From NCBI GenBank assembly GCA_025363655.1, contig JANYDK010000139.1, forward strand, positions 1-64,000: a stretch of DNA of 64,000 nt, in the 5' to 3' direction. This stretch comes from Deltaproteobacteria bacterium (lineage in GTDB: Bacteria > Myxococcota_A > Polyangia > Polyangiales > JADJMO01). Within the stretch, counting starts at the first letter, position 1; each line of letters opens with the position of its first letter. The position numbers and the translations under genes were made by a program. Positions 1 to 8,414 of the stretch are shown here, one piece after another. The notes beneath the pieces were generated by a model. It was not told the DNA's origin. It saw only the letters and a program-made list of their open reading frames with translations, and searched no databases.

Positions 1-123
1 GCGCGCACCATCACCCGTCGCTCCTACGGTCTGCACAGCGCCTCGAGCCTCATCGCGATGCTCTTCCTCTGCTGCTCAGGCCTCACGCTGCGCCCAGCGC
101 ACGCCGTGCCGAGCTTCCACTAA
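1..123 (+). CDS. Transposase C-terminal fragment, ISL3-like
   Basis: Forty codons of an incomplete frame end at TAA (121-123). The motif TRRSYGLHSASSLIAM followed by a short Cys- and Leu-rich tail resembles the C-terminus of ISL3/IS1165-group DDE transposases, where an R-R-x-Y/F-G-x-H-S stretch precedes the last hydrophobic helix. No catalytic residues are visible because they would lie upstream of the window. The assignment rests on this short tail plus the repeat-like sequence behind the stop codon, so it is moderately secure. Another transposase family with a similar tail cannot be excluded. Confidence 0.5.
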   Translation, partial: ARTITRRSYGLHSASSLIAMLFLCCSGLTLRPAHAVPSFH

Positions 124-138
124 ACCTCTCGGAGAGCC
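1..138 (+). mobile_element. Right end of an ISL3-like insertion sequence (partial)
   Basis: The window opens inside an open frame that stops at 121-123 and reads like the C-terminus of an ISL3-family transposase. Right after the stop, bases 124-138 read on the minus strand as GGCTCTCCGAGAGGT, which has the GGCTCT start typical of ISL3-family terminal inverted repeats. Homology to a sigma factor resumes at about 142. The left end, left repeat and target duplication lie outside the window, so the element boundary is inferred from one end only. Confidence 0.55.
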
Positions 139-141
139 CGA

Positions 142-1128
142 TTTCTCGAGACCTACGAGCCGCTTCGCTCAGAGCTGTATCGATATTGTCGCCACCTCAC
201 CCGCAGCCCGTGGGACGCCGAAGATTTGGCGCAAGACACGCTCGCACGCGCGTTCGTGACGCTCGCCCAAATGGGAAGCGCGCCCGATCACCCGCGCGCT
301 TGGCTCTTTCGCGTGGCGTCGAATCTCTGGATCGATTCGCGACGTCGACGGCGCGAAGAGCTGGTGGGCGATGCCCTCGATGACGTGAGCGGCGAAGCAA
401 ACGCGGGCGCCTCGCCCGTACATCCGAGAACTTCGCGTGAGGTCGCGGGGACTTTGCTCGGAGCGCTCGCACCTCGGGAACGCGCGGCGGTAGTGCTGAA
501 AGATGCCTTCGAGCTCTCCCTCGAGGAAGTCGCCGAGGCGCTCTCGACCAGCACCGGCGCGGTGAAAGCTGCGCTGCATCGCGGTCGAGGCAAGCTCGTC
601 GAGCCGAGCGAGGAGTTGCCCAAGCGGCCTGCCCCCGGCGTCCTCGATGCCTTCTGCACGGCCTTCAACGCGGCCGATTTGGAAGCTCTGACGGCCCTCT
701 TGCTCGATACCGCGTCCGTCGAAGTGGTGGGCGCGACGACGCAATACGGACCTGCGGCGGCGAAGGCGACGGTGCTCTTCGGCATGCTCTTCGGGAGCCA
801 ACGTCTGGCAGCGGCGGCGACGCGAGGTGGCATCGAAGCGCGCTTCGTCCAAAGGGCGTTGCCGAGCGCGCCACGGGTCGAAGCGCGCGAGCACCGCGGC
901 CAATGGCTGCTCCTTCATTGGTATGCGCACGAAGATGGCGAAGCGGTGCGAGCGATCACGCGGCTCACCGTCGAGGACGATCGCGTCGCCCGTCTGCAAA
1001 ACTATTTCTTCAACCCCGACTTCCTCGGCGAGGTCTGCGCGGAGCTGGAAGTGCCCTTTCGCATCAACGGCCACCGCTGGTGGCTCCCTGGACAAGCACC
1101 GACGAACACGCCTGAAAACAAGGCTTGA
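142..1128 (+). pseudogene. ECF-type sigma factor with SnoaL-like tail, start removed by IS insertion
   Basis: The frame is open from the codon after the transposase stop and shows sigma-70 region 2 at once (FLETYEPLRSELYRYCRHLT, then DAEDLAQDTLARAF). A region 4 helix-turn-helix lies near LSLEEVAEALSTSTGAVKAA. The C-terminal third (PAPGVLDAFCTAFNAADLEA onward) is an NTF2/SnoaL-like fold, as in ECF41-type sigma factors, where the tail modulates core binding. No ATG or GTG precedes region 2; the first in-frame start is TTG at 226, which would cut region 2.1-2.2. The native first 10-20 codons therefore appear to lie beyond the insertion. The gene is probably inactive, unless transcription and translation are supplied by the IS. 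It is followed 17 bp later by a glutathione S-transferase gene, perhaps its former operon partner. Confidence 0.75.
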
Positions 1129-1145
1129 AAGCAGGAGATTTGACC

Positions 1146-1790
1146 ATGTCGCTGACGTTGCATCACCACCCGCTGTCGTCGTTTTGCCAGAAGGTCTCGA
1201 TTGGCCTCTACGAGTTGGAGGTTCCCTTCGGGGCGAACCTCGTCGACCTCGGAGATCCCGCGCAGCGTGCCGCGCTGGTGAAGCTCTGGCCCTTCGGAAA
1301 GTTTCCCGCGATTCACGACGCGTCGAGCGGCGCCGTCGTCGCCGAGTCCACCACCATCCTCGAGTGGCTCGACGCACGCGCCGGTGGAGGGAAGCTCATT
1401 CCGCGGGATGCCGAGCGCGCGGCACGCGTGCGATTCCTCGATCGCATCCTCGACCTGCACGTGCACTTGCCGATGCAGAAGGCGGTCGGCGACAAGCTCC
1501 GACCCGAGGGCTCGAAAGACCCTGTCGGCGTCGCGCAGGCCAAAGCGCAAATCGCCACTTCCTACGATTGGCTGGAAATGCAGTTGAACGAGCGTGATTG
1601 GGCGGCGGGGCCCGAGTTCACGATGGCCGACTGCGCGGCTGCGCCGGCGTTGCAATATGCGCAGCACGCCGTCGCCTTCGGAGAGCGACCACGCCTCTCG
1701 GCCTATTACGAGAGGCTGACGAAGCGTCCGTCGTTCGCGCGCGTGCTCGCCGAGGCGAAGCCGTATTGGGAGATGTTTCCCGGGGCCTGA
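1146..1790 (+). CDS. Glutathione S-transferase family protein
   Basis: A 214-aa cytosolic GST-fold protein. The N-terminal thioredoxin-like half carries SSFCQKV, where the Ser/Cys cluster can activate glutathione, then FPAIHD with the cis-proline and AESTTILEWLD, which contacts the gamma-glutamyl group. The C-terminal half is all helical, with WLEMQLNERDWAAG and FTMADCAAAP (the N-capping box/ADC motif). The ATG at 1146 was chosen because an AGGAG ribosome-binding site sits 8 bases upstream; a TTG at 1125 in the same frame is less likely. Likely activity is conjugation or reduction of electrophiles; the substrate cannot be read from sequence. It follows the disrupted sigma gene on the same strand, and its stop lies only 3 bp from the convergent GH64 stop. 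Confidence 0.88.
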   Translation: MSLTLHHHPLSSFCQKVSIGLYELEVPFGANLVDLGDPAQRAALVKLWPFGKFPAIHDASSGAVVAESTTILEWLDARAGGGKLIPRDAERAARVRFLDRILDLHVHLPMQKAVGDKLRPEGSKDPVGVAQAKAQIATSYDWLEMQLNERDWAAGPEFTMADCAAAPALQYAQHAVAFGERPRLSAYYERLTKRPSFARVLAEAKPYWEMFPGA

Positions 1791-1793
1791 GGC

Positions 1794-2948
1794 TCACCAG
1801 CCGACGGCGACGAGGATGTATTGCGGATTCTTGTGCGAGACGTAACTCGAATAACCGCCGACATCGTCGTAAGGAAATCCGTACGCTTTTCCGCTCAAGC
1901 CATGTGCGTGCCAGAAACGCGCGTAATAGTCGGCAGGGCCCGCCGTGTAGAACTTGGTCGCGTCGTCCCACAGCTTCTTGTCGAGCAGCTTGCCGTCCGC
2001 GCCGAAGGTGCCGGCGACGCCGCCGACGTGACGCATGATCGCGGCCGAGAGATCGGGATACTTGTCGAGACCGCTGCCGCCCGGCCCCGGCTTGGCGACG
2101 GTGACGCCGTTGGCCGACCAAATCTGATCGACCCAGCTGTCGTAGTAGTGCGCGTTGGCGCCGCCGGTCTTGAAGTCGAGGGCGCCGGGCTCGACGATGC
2201 GATAGGGCGCGAACGGCGCGTCGGCGAGCTTCTTGAACTCCGCTGGCACCTCCGCTTGGAACTTCGCGAACGTCGCCTCGCGCGTCTCGGCGAACGTCTC
2301 GTAGTCCTCGCCGACCGCGACGTCGTAGCCGTCGGCGCAATGCAAACGGAGCGCGATTTTGAGGCCGAACGCGTCGACGCGCGTGGTGTTGCCGTTGTAG
2401 ACGTCGGTGCCGATGGTGTGCTCGATGAAGTCGAAATATTTGCTCGTGCGCGGCGCGGCGTTGCACGCGGCGTCGTCCTTGGCGCAGATGTAGAGATAAA
2501 GTCGCCCCGAGCTGTTGGCGGGCATGTCGTAGGTCGACTCCGCGGCAATCGAATGCAGCTCGTCGATGGTGGCGTTCTTGAAGCTCCAATAGACGTTGGC
2601 GTCGGCGGACTTGCCGTTGGTGCGATTGAGGAAGCGGAACATCATCACGTTCTTCGCCGCCGGAATCGGGTCGGTCGCCCAGAAGTCCTTCGGCGCAGTG
2701 GCGTCGCCGGGTGGCGCCGAGTCGGGGACGATCGCGTCACCGGGCGTCGACGTCGTGTCGGCCTTCGCGCTGTCTGCTGCGTCGCTACCTGGAGAGTCCG
2801 CCACGACATGCGTATCGGTCACCGCTGCGTCTTCCCCCGCCGTGCCAGTGTCGGTGCCGTCTCCCGCTCCATCGCTGCTACCGCTCGAGCAAGCAGCGGT
2901 GGTGGCGAGGACGAGGAGCGTGGCCCAATGGATCGTCTTCATGTTCAT
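1794..2948 (-). CDS. GH64-like beta-1,3-glucanase lipoprotein
   Basis: A 384-aa predicted lipoprotein: MNMKTIHW, a hydrophobic core, then the lipobox TTAAC, with Cys about residue 20. A low-complexity Asp/Ser/Thr/Ala linker follows to about residue 85. The catalytic part resembles glycoside hydrolase family 64 (laminaripentaose-producing beta-1,3-glucanases): a thaumatin-like beta-sandwich start (VYWSFKNATIDELHSIAA), the central VGEDYETFAETREATFAKF, and the closing FPYDDVGGYSSYVSHKNPQ, which is characteristic of the family. Expected action is endolytic release of beta-1,3-glucan oligosaccharides at the cell surface. It lies 118 bp downstream of the TOS1-like gene on the same strand, at the end of the wall-hydrolase block. 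Catalytic residues were not assigned individually. Confidence 0.8.
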   Translation of the reverse strand: MNMKTIHWATLLVLATTAACSSGSSDGAGDGTDTGTAGEDAAVTDTHVVADSPGSDAADSAKADTTSTPGDAIVPDSAPPGDATAPKDFWATDPIPAAKNVMMFRFLNRTNGKSADANVYWSFKNATIDELHSIAAESTYDMPANSSGRLYLYICAKDDAACNAAPRTSKYFDFIEHTIGTDVYNGNTTRVDAFGLKIALRLHCADGYDVAVGEDYETFAETREATFAKFQAEVPAEFKKLADAPFAPYRIVEPGALDFKTGGANAHYYDSWVDQIWSANGVTVAKPGPGGSGLDKYPDLSAAIMRHVGGVAGTFGADGKLLDKKLWDDATKFYTAGPADYYARFWHAHGLSGKAYGFPYDDVGGYSSYVSHKNPQYILVAVGW

Positions 2949-3066
2949 CGGTCGCTTCGAAAGGCGAAACAGCTCAGGAAATCGTGTGTCATACGCGCGT
3001 GTCGACGCTGAGGCTCACGGTCCTCGATCACACGTGGTCGCACTTGCGCCAGGCCACGTCGGCGCG

Positions 3067-4413
3067 TCACTTGGGCAGCTGCAAACCGCGCAACGTGGCG
3101 ATCGTCGCGCCGTCGAGTGAGCCGGGGAGCGACACCAACGCGGCCGGAGCGGCGCCTGGATGCACCATCCCGACTTTGATCGTGCGTGAGGACACATCGA
3201 GGAAGGCGAAGAGAATGCGTTCACCGGAGGGACGATGCCAGACGGGACAGGGCCCGTTCTTGGCGCCGTAGGTGAGCGTGACGCCAGCGGTGGCGGCGGC
3301 CTTGGTGCAGGCGTCGACGAGATCGACCTCGGGGGCGAACATGTCTGGCTTGCAGCTGCCGAAGCCGCAGACGTTTCCGCCGAACGAGCCGACCTGATAC
3401 GAGCGAAGCCCGGTGCTCATGATCGTTCGATTGCCATACGCAGCGCCTTCGCTCTCGGGGACCGTTTCGAAGACGTTGATCTCGCCGCAGCCGGCGCCGA
3501 CGGTGCCGTCGGTGTTGTCGTAGCAATGGCAGGGGAAGTACTTGCCCCAACCGTCGCGCATCAGCTCCGAGGCCGAGAAGCCGATCCACGGCGCGTCCAC
3601 CGGAGCGCCAGAACCGCATGATTTCCCGTACGAAGTGGGAGCGCCGGCGACCATCGTCGCGCGAAAGACGAGGAGCTTGCTCCCGGCCCATCCTTGGAAG
3701 TCGACGTCGGGGCCGCTCGCCGGACAGTACGGATCGCTCGACGGCCCACAGGGAAAGGCCTCGGCGCGCATGGCGTACCAGCTGCACGAATCGCCGATGT
3801 CGCCGGTGAAGGCGTGCGTGCCTCCCGGACCGGTGAAGTGCAAGTCGGTCATCGCCGTCGGCGTGCGGGCATCGAAGTACGATGTGCGCGCCCACGCGTC
3901 GGTGCTCGTCGGCTGATAGACCGCGAGCTGCGCGATGTGCATCGGACCTCGTAAAATCAAGGTCATCGGTGAATCGAAGGGCGTGAGGGTATCGGCCGTG
4001 ACGGTGTGCTTTTGGCGACAGCAGTAGTCGGTGCCACCGGCGGCGCCGAGATCGATTGCCTTCGATTCGACGTCGCAGCGAGGATCACCTGCGCCCGCGA
4101 GGACGCGTCTTCCCCAATAGCCGGGCGCGCCGATGTTGGCGAAGGTGATGGTGCCGCCCTTCGAGGTCGGACCGGCGTCGCCGCCGTCGAGCGGCGGAAG
4201 GGTCGGCACGTCGACGCCATTCGTGTCGCCCGGCACGTGACCATCCGCGGGCGATGCCGAGTCGCGTGTCACCGAGCTGTCGCCGCTCGGATCGACAGCG
4301 GAGTCCGAAGCGTCGGCGCCCCCGCCGTTCGCGGAGCCATCGTCGCCGCCGCATCCGACGACGAGCAGCGCGAATGCGACCACGGTTTCTCGTGCGAACG
4401 CGCTCGGCCTCAC
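3067..4413 (-). CDS. TOS1-like (DUF2403/DUF2401) putative glucan-acting lipoprotein
   Basis: A 448-aa protein starting at GTG in a GTGA overlap with the stop of the GH128 gene, so the two are translationally coupled. It has a signal peptide ending in LLVVGC (lipobox), then an Asp/Ser/Gly-rich linker. The rest resembles fungal TOS1 cell-wall proteins. The N-terminal part shows TFANIGAPGYWGR and ILRGPMHIAQLAVYQPTS, like the fungal RGPL..QFAVY segment. The C-terminal part is GH16-like, with CHCYDNTDGTVG followed by CGEINVFETVPESEG, matching the CSCW..GCGEFDIFEVL region of fungal TOS1, whose acidic residues are the likely catalytic ones. Fungal homologues act on beta-1,3-glucan. It has numerous paired Cys, as expected for a secreted enzyme. 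Function here is inferred from family and neighbours. Confidence 0.7.
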   Translation of the reverse strand: MRPSAFARETVVAFALLVVGCGGDDGSANGGGADASDSAVDPSGDSSVTRDSASPADGHVPGDTNGVDVPTLPPLDGGDAGPTSKGGTITFANIGAPGYWGRRVLAGAGDPRCDVESKAIDLGAAGGTDYCCRQKHTVTADTLTPFDSPMTLILRGPMHIAQLAVYQPTSTDAWARTSYFDARTPTAMTDLHFTGPGGTHAFTGDIGDSCSWYAMRAEAFPCGPSSDPYCPASGPDVDFQGWAGSKLLVFRATMVAGAPTSYGKSCGSGAPVDAPWIGFSASELMRDGWGKYFPCHCYDNTDGTVGAGCGEINVFETVPESEGAAYGNRTIMSTGLRSYQVGSFGGNVCGFGSCKPDMFAPEVDLVDACTKAAATAGVTLTYGAKNGPCPVWHRPSGERILFAFLDVSSRTIKVGMVHPGAAPAALVSLPGSLDGATIATLRGLQLPK

Positions 4414-5417
4414 TTGCAGGTCTCCGGCAGCGACACGTAGAGCTTGCCCAACTCGGTGAGCTCGCCGCTCGCTCCGAGGAGGTTGATGCTCGGCGTCTTG
4501 GGGAATCGCCCAGAAAACCACGAGTAGCGCTCGACCATCGGATCGGCCTCGAGCACCGCGAGCGCGTCTTTCATATAGGCCTGTTGCACGGCGACCGAGG
4601 TGTCGCTGCCATCGAGGCAGGAGAACTCGGTGAGCCAAATCGGTTTGCCGTATTTGCTCTCGAACTTCGAGAGATAGTCGACGAGCGCGCTCTTGGTACA
4701 CGCGTACCAATGCACCGCAATTGCGTCGATTTTGCAGCCTTTGCAGGCGGCGAAGAATTGATCGAAGTAGTCGTAGGGGTTCGTCACGCTGCAGCCGCCA
4801 CCGCAGTAGTTGAGCGCGGGCGAGACGATTTTCAGGCCCTTCGCGGCGGCGATGGCCTCGACCTTGGGCCAGAGCGCAGCGGCCTGCGTCGGCGTCAGGT
4901 TCGCTTGCGAGAAGAAGTTGGGCTCGTTGAAGCCGAGGAGATACTTGCTCCCCGCGGGCACCTTCGACTCGATGTCGCTCTCGGTGAAGGTTCCGCCCCA
5001 GACCATCGGCGCGAACTCGTAGCCGAGGCCACCGAATGCACTGCCGATGGTCGCGTCGTCCGGCGCGGGGGACCAGTTGTACCACCAGTGCACTGTCGGC
5101 TTCAGCGCGGTGAGATCAGCGACGCTGTTGTGACCGTAGGCGAGCCCGCGCTTGCAACGGAACGACGTCGGACCCGAGTCACCTCCGGTGTCGGTGGCGG
5201 GCGCGTCGACTTTGGGAGTGCCCGTGTCGCCGGTGCCCGTGTCGCCGCTTCCGGAATCGGCGCCTCCGCTGCTGTCGCGCACGACGGCGTCATCGACCGC
5301 GCTGTCGGTGACTGCGATGGCGTCGTCGAAGAGCACCTGCGACTCGGAGCTACCGCAGCCAAAGAGCGCGAGGACCGCGAGGATCCCGCTGAGTCCAGCA
5401 CGCGTGGAAGTGCTCAT
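4410..5417 (-). CDS. GH128 endo-beta-1,3-glucanase lipoprotein
   Basis: A 335-aa predicted lipoprotein beginning MSTSTRAGLSG, with lipid Cys at about residue 21 (LALFGC). A Ser/Asp/Thr/Gly/Pro linker runs to about residue 85, then a TIM-barrel of the glycoside hydrolase 128 (Glyco_hydro_cc) type. Visible family hallmarks are WWYNWSPAP, FAPMVWGG, LGFNEPNF (acid/base Glu about 165), AVHWYAC and WLTEFSC (nucleophile Glu about 264). The start at 5417 puts the signal peptide directly at the N-terminus; an upstream in-frame ATG at 5468 would add basic residues and is less likely. GH128 enzymes cleave beta-1,3-glucan internally. The gene lies 41 bp behind the barrel-like protein and overlaps the TOS1-like gene. 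Confidence 0.85.
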   Translation of the reverse strand: MSTSTRAGLSGILAVLALFGCGSSESQVLFDDAIAVTDSAVDDAVVRDSSGGADSGSGDTGTGDTGTPKVDAPATDTGGDSGPTSFRCKRGLAYGHNSVADLTALKPTVHWWYNWSPAPDDATIGSAFGGLGYEFAPMVWGGTFTESDIESKVPAGSKYLLGFNEPNFFSQANLTPTQAAALWPKVEAIAAAKGLKIVSPALNYCGGGCSVTNPYDYFDQFFAACKGCKIDAIAVHWYACTKSALVDYLSKFESKYGKPIWLTEFSCLDGSDTSVAVQQAYMKDALAVLEADPMVERYSWFSGRFPKTPSINLLGASGELTELGKLYVSLPETCK

Positions 5418-5458
5418 GCTTCGTTGGTCGCGCGAGCGGGAATTTCGGCTCATGCAGC

Positions 5459-6541
5459 TCATAGCCACCCTCCGAACCCAAGAGAGAATGCCACGCCGAG
5501 GCCTTCGCGGGAGGCGAGCACCTGGCCGAGGGCATCGTCGGCGCGCACCGGTCGCAAGACGAGGAAGGGCGAGGCTTCGAGGGAGGCTTCGAAGCGATCG
5601 AAACTATCCAGCCGACCAAGCCGAACGAACGCGCGGAGGGCCGCGCGGGCCATCGCCGAGAGCACGCTCGCATCGGTACCCACCGCATGACCCGAGGCGT
5701 CGGCGACGAAACGAACCCAAATTGCGTCGACACCAGCCGAAGCACGAAGGCCGAATCGTGAGCTGCGCGTGCTCGTTACATAACCTATCGATGCACCTGA
5801 GTGCAGATCTTCGCTGTGCACCACGCCGCCGATGCCTTCGTGCGCGATTCCTCGGTCGTAGCCGAACGAGACACCGACGAAGGCCGGGCCACCGAGACGC
5901 GCGAGGGACCAGAGCGAGGCGCCGACGGAGGTGTCGTGCTTCGGGAGCACGAACGCTTGCGCATCGATACCGAGGGCCCACGTGCGCTCTGCAGCTCCAG
6001 ATGCACCCGGTGAGACGCGCGCCTCCGTCTCGAGGACGCGGACCAGCGCAGGCGGAGGCGCCATCGCCGGGGGAGGTGCATCGGCGAGGGTGAGCTCGAT
6101 CCAACTCGCGCGCAGGAGCTCGTCGGCGGCCGAGGCCACCACCAGCGCACGCGTCTCGATCGGCATCTTTCCAAGCTCGATCGTGCGTTCGAGCCGCTTG
6201 TCGGTGACCTCGTCGCGGACCTCGATGGTCGCCATCACCGAGGCACCTTGGCGGGTGACGTGGAGACGCACGCGCGCAATCGGCTTCGCGCTCGCCGGCC
6301 AGCTCGTGCACACGTCCATCTCGCGGGGGGTGAGCTCGCCGCGCAGGTGACGGGCGAGGTTGTCGGCGAGGATTTGATCGGGCGGTTCCACCTCGAGGAC
6401 GACGGCGACGATGGGCCTTCCCGTGTCGGTGGCGCAGGCAAAATCTTCGGCGTCGACGCGCGCGCTGATGAGCGCGAGGGCGAGGCTGACGGCGAACGCG
6501 ACTGCGAAGAGCGGTGTCGCTCCCAGCCTGCGACGTCTCAC
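5459..6541 (-). CDS. Secreted protein with a probable C-terminal beta-barrel; downstream partner of sigma/FecR
   Basis: A 360-aa protein of no family I recognise. The GTG start overlaps the FecR stop (GTGA), implying coupled translation. A signal peptide (PLFAVAFAVSLALALISA) is followed by a soluble N-terminal domain to about residue 130 (IVAVVLEVEPPDQILADNLA...), a short Pro/Ala-rich hinge, and then about 180 residues of alternating hydrophobic/polar Gly- and aromatic-rich sequence. The chain ends GVAFSLGFGGWL, as expected of an outer-membrane barrel. Position behind a sigma factor and FecR suggests a surface sensor or signal-transfer partner, as FecA is for FecR, but it has no TonB-receptor features. 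That role is inference. Confidence 0.6.
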   Translation of the reverse strand: MRRRRLGATPLFAVAFAVSLALALISARVDAEDFACATDTGRPIVAVVLEVEPPDQILADNLARHLRGELTPREMDVCTSWPASAKPIARVRLHVTRQGASVMATIEVRDEVTDKRLERTIELGKMPIETRALVVASAADELLRASWIELTLADAPPPAMAPPPALVRVLETEARVSPGASGAAERTWALGIDAQAFVLPKHDTSVGASLWSLARLGGPAFVGVSFGYDRGIAHEGIGGVVHSEDLHSGASIGYVTSTRSSRFGLRASAGVDAIWVRFVADASGHAVGTDASVLSAMARAALRAFVRLGRLDSFDRFEASLEASPFLVLRPVRADDALGQVLASREGLGVAFSLGFGGWL

Positions 6542-7734
6542 GGGCACCGCTTGGTCACGAGGGAACCCAGCGTACTCGCCGGATGATCGGCGAGGAAGCG
6601 CGCTCGAGCCGCTTGGCAGAGGGACACTTGCCCGGAACGTTCGAGCGCTTCGACGCGGCGTGCTTCCGCGTTCTCGCGAAACGGAGCCGCGGGGGCGAGT
6701 TGGATCGCCGATGCGAACGCTTCTGCGGCGCCGGCAGGATCGCCCAGGGAATCGAGCCGAATGCGCCCGAGCTCGTAGGCGGCGACCCCTGCGCGAGGGT
6801 CTCCCGGAAAGTCCATATAGACATGATGGAACGCGTCGGCGGCCTCTTTTTGTCGTCCCGCGAGGCGTGCTTCGTCGGCCAGCGCGTACCATCCGGCGGC
6901 ATCGGTCGGCGTGGTGTCGCTGGCCTTCGGCACCACCGTGGCGCTGGGCGTGACCGAGGTACTCGTCGTGCTCGATAGTGCCGCGGGAGCGATCGGCGGT
7001 CCGTTCACGCTGGTGCTCGCGGCTGCCGAGAGGGTCGAAGGCTTCGTGCTCGAAGGATCGGGCAAGTGCTGCGAGATGCTCGGATCGGTCGGATCGCTCG
7101 GCTCGAATGAGTCCTTCGACTTCGTCCATTGCTGGCCAGCGCCGAGGATGGCGTCGGTGTCGCCGCTCTTGCCGTGGAGTCGCACGGTTCCCCGCGAGAC
7201 CGACACCGCGAGGTCACCCGAGGGCGTCACGCTGGCGACGAAGCGCGCATCGCGGGCCGTGATTTCCAGGCTTGCCGCCGAGCCGAGGGTGAGCCGAAGC
7301 CCGTGGCCGTCGCGCGCGAGATCGCAGTCGACGCTTCCTCGTTCGAGATGGAGACGAAGCGTGTCGTCGGACGTGCCATCGACCCGGAGCTTGCTCCCCG
7401 CGGCGAGCTCGAGCGCGCTGCCGTCGGGAAATTGGGTGCGCTCGGAGGCGCCGGCGGTTTCGAAGACCCAACCCTCGATGGGATCACGACGGGCTTCGAG
7501 CGCAGGTTCGTGGCGGGCATGTCTCGCACGAAGCGCCGCGAACGAGAGCGCGCCGAGCCCGAGCAGCACGACGGCGGCCGCGGCAAAGACCCTGAGGAAG
7601 CGAGGACCACGACCTGCACGACCTGACTGAGTCGAACCGCTCGACCCGATGGCCGACCACATCCGATCGACGCGCGCCGGGCTGAGCCGAGGACGCACGT
7701 AGTCGGCCAGCCGATCGTGTCGAGCCGGTTTCAT
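6538..7734 (-). CDS. FecR-domain membrane protein with C-terminal TPR region
   Basis: A 398-aa protein, start in an ATGA overlap with the sigma-factor stop. A cytoplasmic N-terminus (about 45 residues, with RLSPARVDRMWSAI resembling the anti-sigma helix) precedes one membrane span (FLRVFAAAAVVLLGLGALSF). The FecR beta domain follows: FPDGSALELAAGSKLRV, LHLERGSVDCDLA, VSVSRGTVRLHGKSG. A Ser/Thr/Pro linker leads to a TPR/BamD-like helical tail (WYALADEARLAGRQKEAADA, then YELGRIRL). FecR proteins hold or license a partner ECF sigma factor in response to an envelope signal, so the partner should be the overlapping upstream gene. The TPR tail is an addition to classical FecR and may bind periplasmic proteins. 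Confidence 0.82.
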   Translation of the reverse strand: MKPARHDRLADYVRPRLSPARVDRMWSAIGSSGSTQSGRAGRGPRFLRVFAAAAVVLLGLGALSFAALRARHARHEPALEARRDPIEGWVFETAGASERTQFPDGSALELAAGSKLRVDGTSDDTLRLHLERGSVDCDLARDGHGLRLTLGSAASLEITARDARFVASVTPSGDLAVSVSRGTVRLHGKSGDTDAILGAGQQWTKSKDSFEPSDPTDPSISQHLPDPSSTKPSTLSAAASTSVNGPPIAPAALSSTTSTSVTPSATVVPKASDTTPTDAAGWYALADEARLAGRQKEAADAFHHVYMDFPGDPRAGVAAYELGRIRLDSLGDPAGAAEAFASAIQLAPAAPFRENAEARRVEALERSGQVSLCQAARARFLADHPASTLGSLVTKRCP

Positions 7735-8342
7735 CGCTCACCCCGCGAGCGCGATCGGGCTGGAGGCTCGACCAAATAGCCCTCGGCGCGTACGAGACGA
7801 CGCTTCACCGTCGCCAGCGACCAGCCCGTCTGCTGCACGATTTCGTCGAAGGAGAACTGCTCGACGCGACGAAGGACGAGCACCACGCGCTCACGCGTCG
7901 GCATCGCCTCGATCGCTCGGTAGATGGCCGAGAGCTCGGCGGCGACGTCGGGCGGTGCGTTCGGCGCGAGGATGCGTTCGAGATCGATCGCCTGCCGCGG
8001 ACCGATGCCGAGACGCCGGAGGAGACGTCGCTTGCGAATCACCGAGATGGTGCGACCAGTGACGATGGCGCCGAGCCAGGTGGAGAATGCCGCCGCCGAC
8101 TCGAGCTTGTGGAGCCCGGCGAAGGCCGCCACGAACGTCTCTTGGACGATGTCCTCGAGCTCGTGATCGTCGCCGAGGAGCCGGAACGCCATTCCCGAGA
8201 CCATCGTCACGTAGCGACGAAAGAGCGCTTCCTTCGCTTTGAGGTCGCCCGCGCGCGCGCCTTCGACGAGAGCCTCGGCGGAAGGCTGCTCGAGCTTGAA
8301 TACGCGGGCGGTCATCAGGGACATCGGGGGGTGTTGCCTCAT
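7731..8342 (-). CDS. ECF sigma factor (RpoE-like)
   Basis: About 203 aa. Region 2 is clear (LFRRYVTMVSGMAFRLLGDD, HELEDIVQETFVAAFAGL), with the AFSTWLGAIVTGRTISVIRK segment typical of region 2.4. Region 4 reads MPTRERVVLVLRRVEQFSFD then EIVQQTGWSLATVKRRL (helix-turn-helix). The ATG at 8342 is taken; GTG 8351 and ATG 8324 (with GAGG upstream) are alternatives. It overlaps the FecR gene by ATGA and lies 72 bp downstream of the GH18 gene on the same strand. It probably directs transcription of envelope or secreted functions when released by FecR. Whether the neighbouring glycosidase genes are its targets is inference. Confidence 0.85.
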   Translation of the reverse strand: MRQHPPMSLMTARVFKLEQPSAEALVEGARAGDLKAKEALFRRYVTMVSGMAFRLLGDDHELEDIVQETFVAAFAGLHKLESAAAFSTWLGAIVTGRTISVIRKRRLLRRLGIGPRQAIDLERILAPNAPPDVAAELSAIYRAIEAMPTRERVVLVLRRVEQFSFDEIVQQTGWSLATVKRRLVRAEGYLVEPPARSRSRGER

Positions 8343-8414
8343 GGGTCGCACGAGTTCGCAAAATGGCTCAGCGGGACACCTCGACCTTCGAAGAGTACGT
8401 AAAAACAGGCTTCA

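Noticed and set aside
4254-5690. Plus-strand frame of 478 codons opposite GH128
   Set aside because: Lies antisense to a gene with intact catalytic motifs; its sequence is low-complexity Arg/Glu.
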